Assembly: GCA_965284645.1 (NCBI GenBank)
Contig: OZ260106.1
Location: forward strand, 2,046,001-2,110,000
DNA from: JAIBAJ01 sp965284645
GTDB lineage: Bacteria > Bacteroidota > Bacteroidia > JAIBAJ01
Length of the DNA: 64,000 nt
Reading direction: 5' to 3'
Shown here piece after piece: positions 63,970 to 64,000 of the stretch; within the stretch, counting starts at the first letter, position 1, and the number at the start of each line of letters is the position of its first letter. The notes under the pieces are model-generated. The model worked only from the letters and a program-made list of their open reading frames with translations. It did no database searches and was not told the DNA's origin. Position numbers and translations under genes: made by a program.

Positions 63970-64000
63970 CTATTAATCTACTTAAATGTCTGTTCATACC

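Overview
This window looks like about 64 kb of chromosome from a Bacteroidota bacterium, probably an uncultured member of the Flavobacteriales/Sphingobacteriales/Saprospirales breadth of the phylum. Four things point there: a full-length SprA type IX secretion (T9SS) translocon gene directly behind ruvA; a gldE-gldD gliding/T9SS pair; a secreted protein ending in a T9SS sorting domain; and promoter-like boxes of the Bacteroidota form TAnnTTTG with little Shine-Dalgarno signal. The base composition is moderately AT-rich, and I see no phage, plasmid, transposase or CRISPR locus. No genus can be assigned from the sequence alone.

Layout. 0.2-7.5 kb: two membrane di-iron hydroxylases (sterol desaturase superfamily) flanking miaA, a T9SS cargo protein, rmlA, two tandem rhomboid proteases, and a NudL-type NUDIX gene broken by a one-base frameshift. 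7.5-12 kb: gldE-gldD, an ABC exporter and a small lipoprotein. 12-13.1 kb: a gene-free island of dispersed repeats. 13-22.4 kb: an ABC-2 permease, a heptose/PfkB kinase, a DUF4197 protein, xseA-xseB, an ABC ATPase-permease pair, asd and an SDR epimerase. 22.4-30.6 kb: a beta-oxidation block on the minus strand (MarR regulator, HAD/enoyl hydratase fusion, YwqK-like protein, thiolase, acyl-CoA dehydrogenase), with an S23 four-helix-bundle cassette and heptamer arrays inserted in it. 30.7-33.6 kb: a polysaccharide flippase and a glycosyltransferase. 34-37 kb: RNase G, a 29-residue basic AURKAIP1/COX24-type peptide, a TPR protein and HU. 37.3-41 kb: a compact ACP / ketosynthase / ketoreductase / tyrosine ammonia-lyase operon resembling part of a flexirubin or aryl-polyene pathway. 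41.2-48.3 kb: an MBL hydrolase, another repeat island, a low-affinity iron permease family protein, a TPR protein, a beta-propeller/SpoIIE phosphatase sensor and a secreted protein of unknown function. 48.4-64 kb: an SSS symporter, an M20 dipeptidase, ruvA-sprA, an aminopeptidase P-like enzyme, tRNA-His, a SiaC-like protein, a thioredoxin-like protein and a coiled-coil secreted protein.

Most genes are housekeeping or envelope genes. The least explained material is between genes. (1) A family of about 140-bp GC-rich elements occurs six times, in two related subtypes that twice form inverted pairs, with compensatory changes in a terminal stem. (2) An AT-rich MITE-like palindromic family with AACCCA-type inverted ends occurs three times. 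(3) In-phase 7-bp tandem arrays surround the acyl-CoA dehydrogenase gene and an orphan S23 gene. (4) Two TGCATGCA-centred palindromes spaced three helical turns apart stand in front of the marR-like gene. These came from reading the sequence by eye, with no alignment or folding software and no database.
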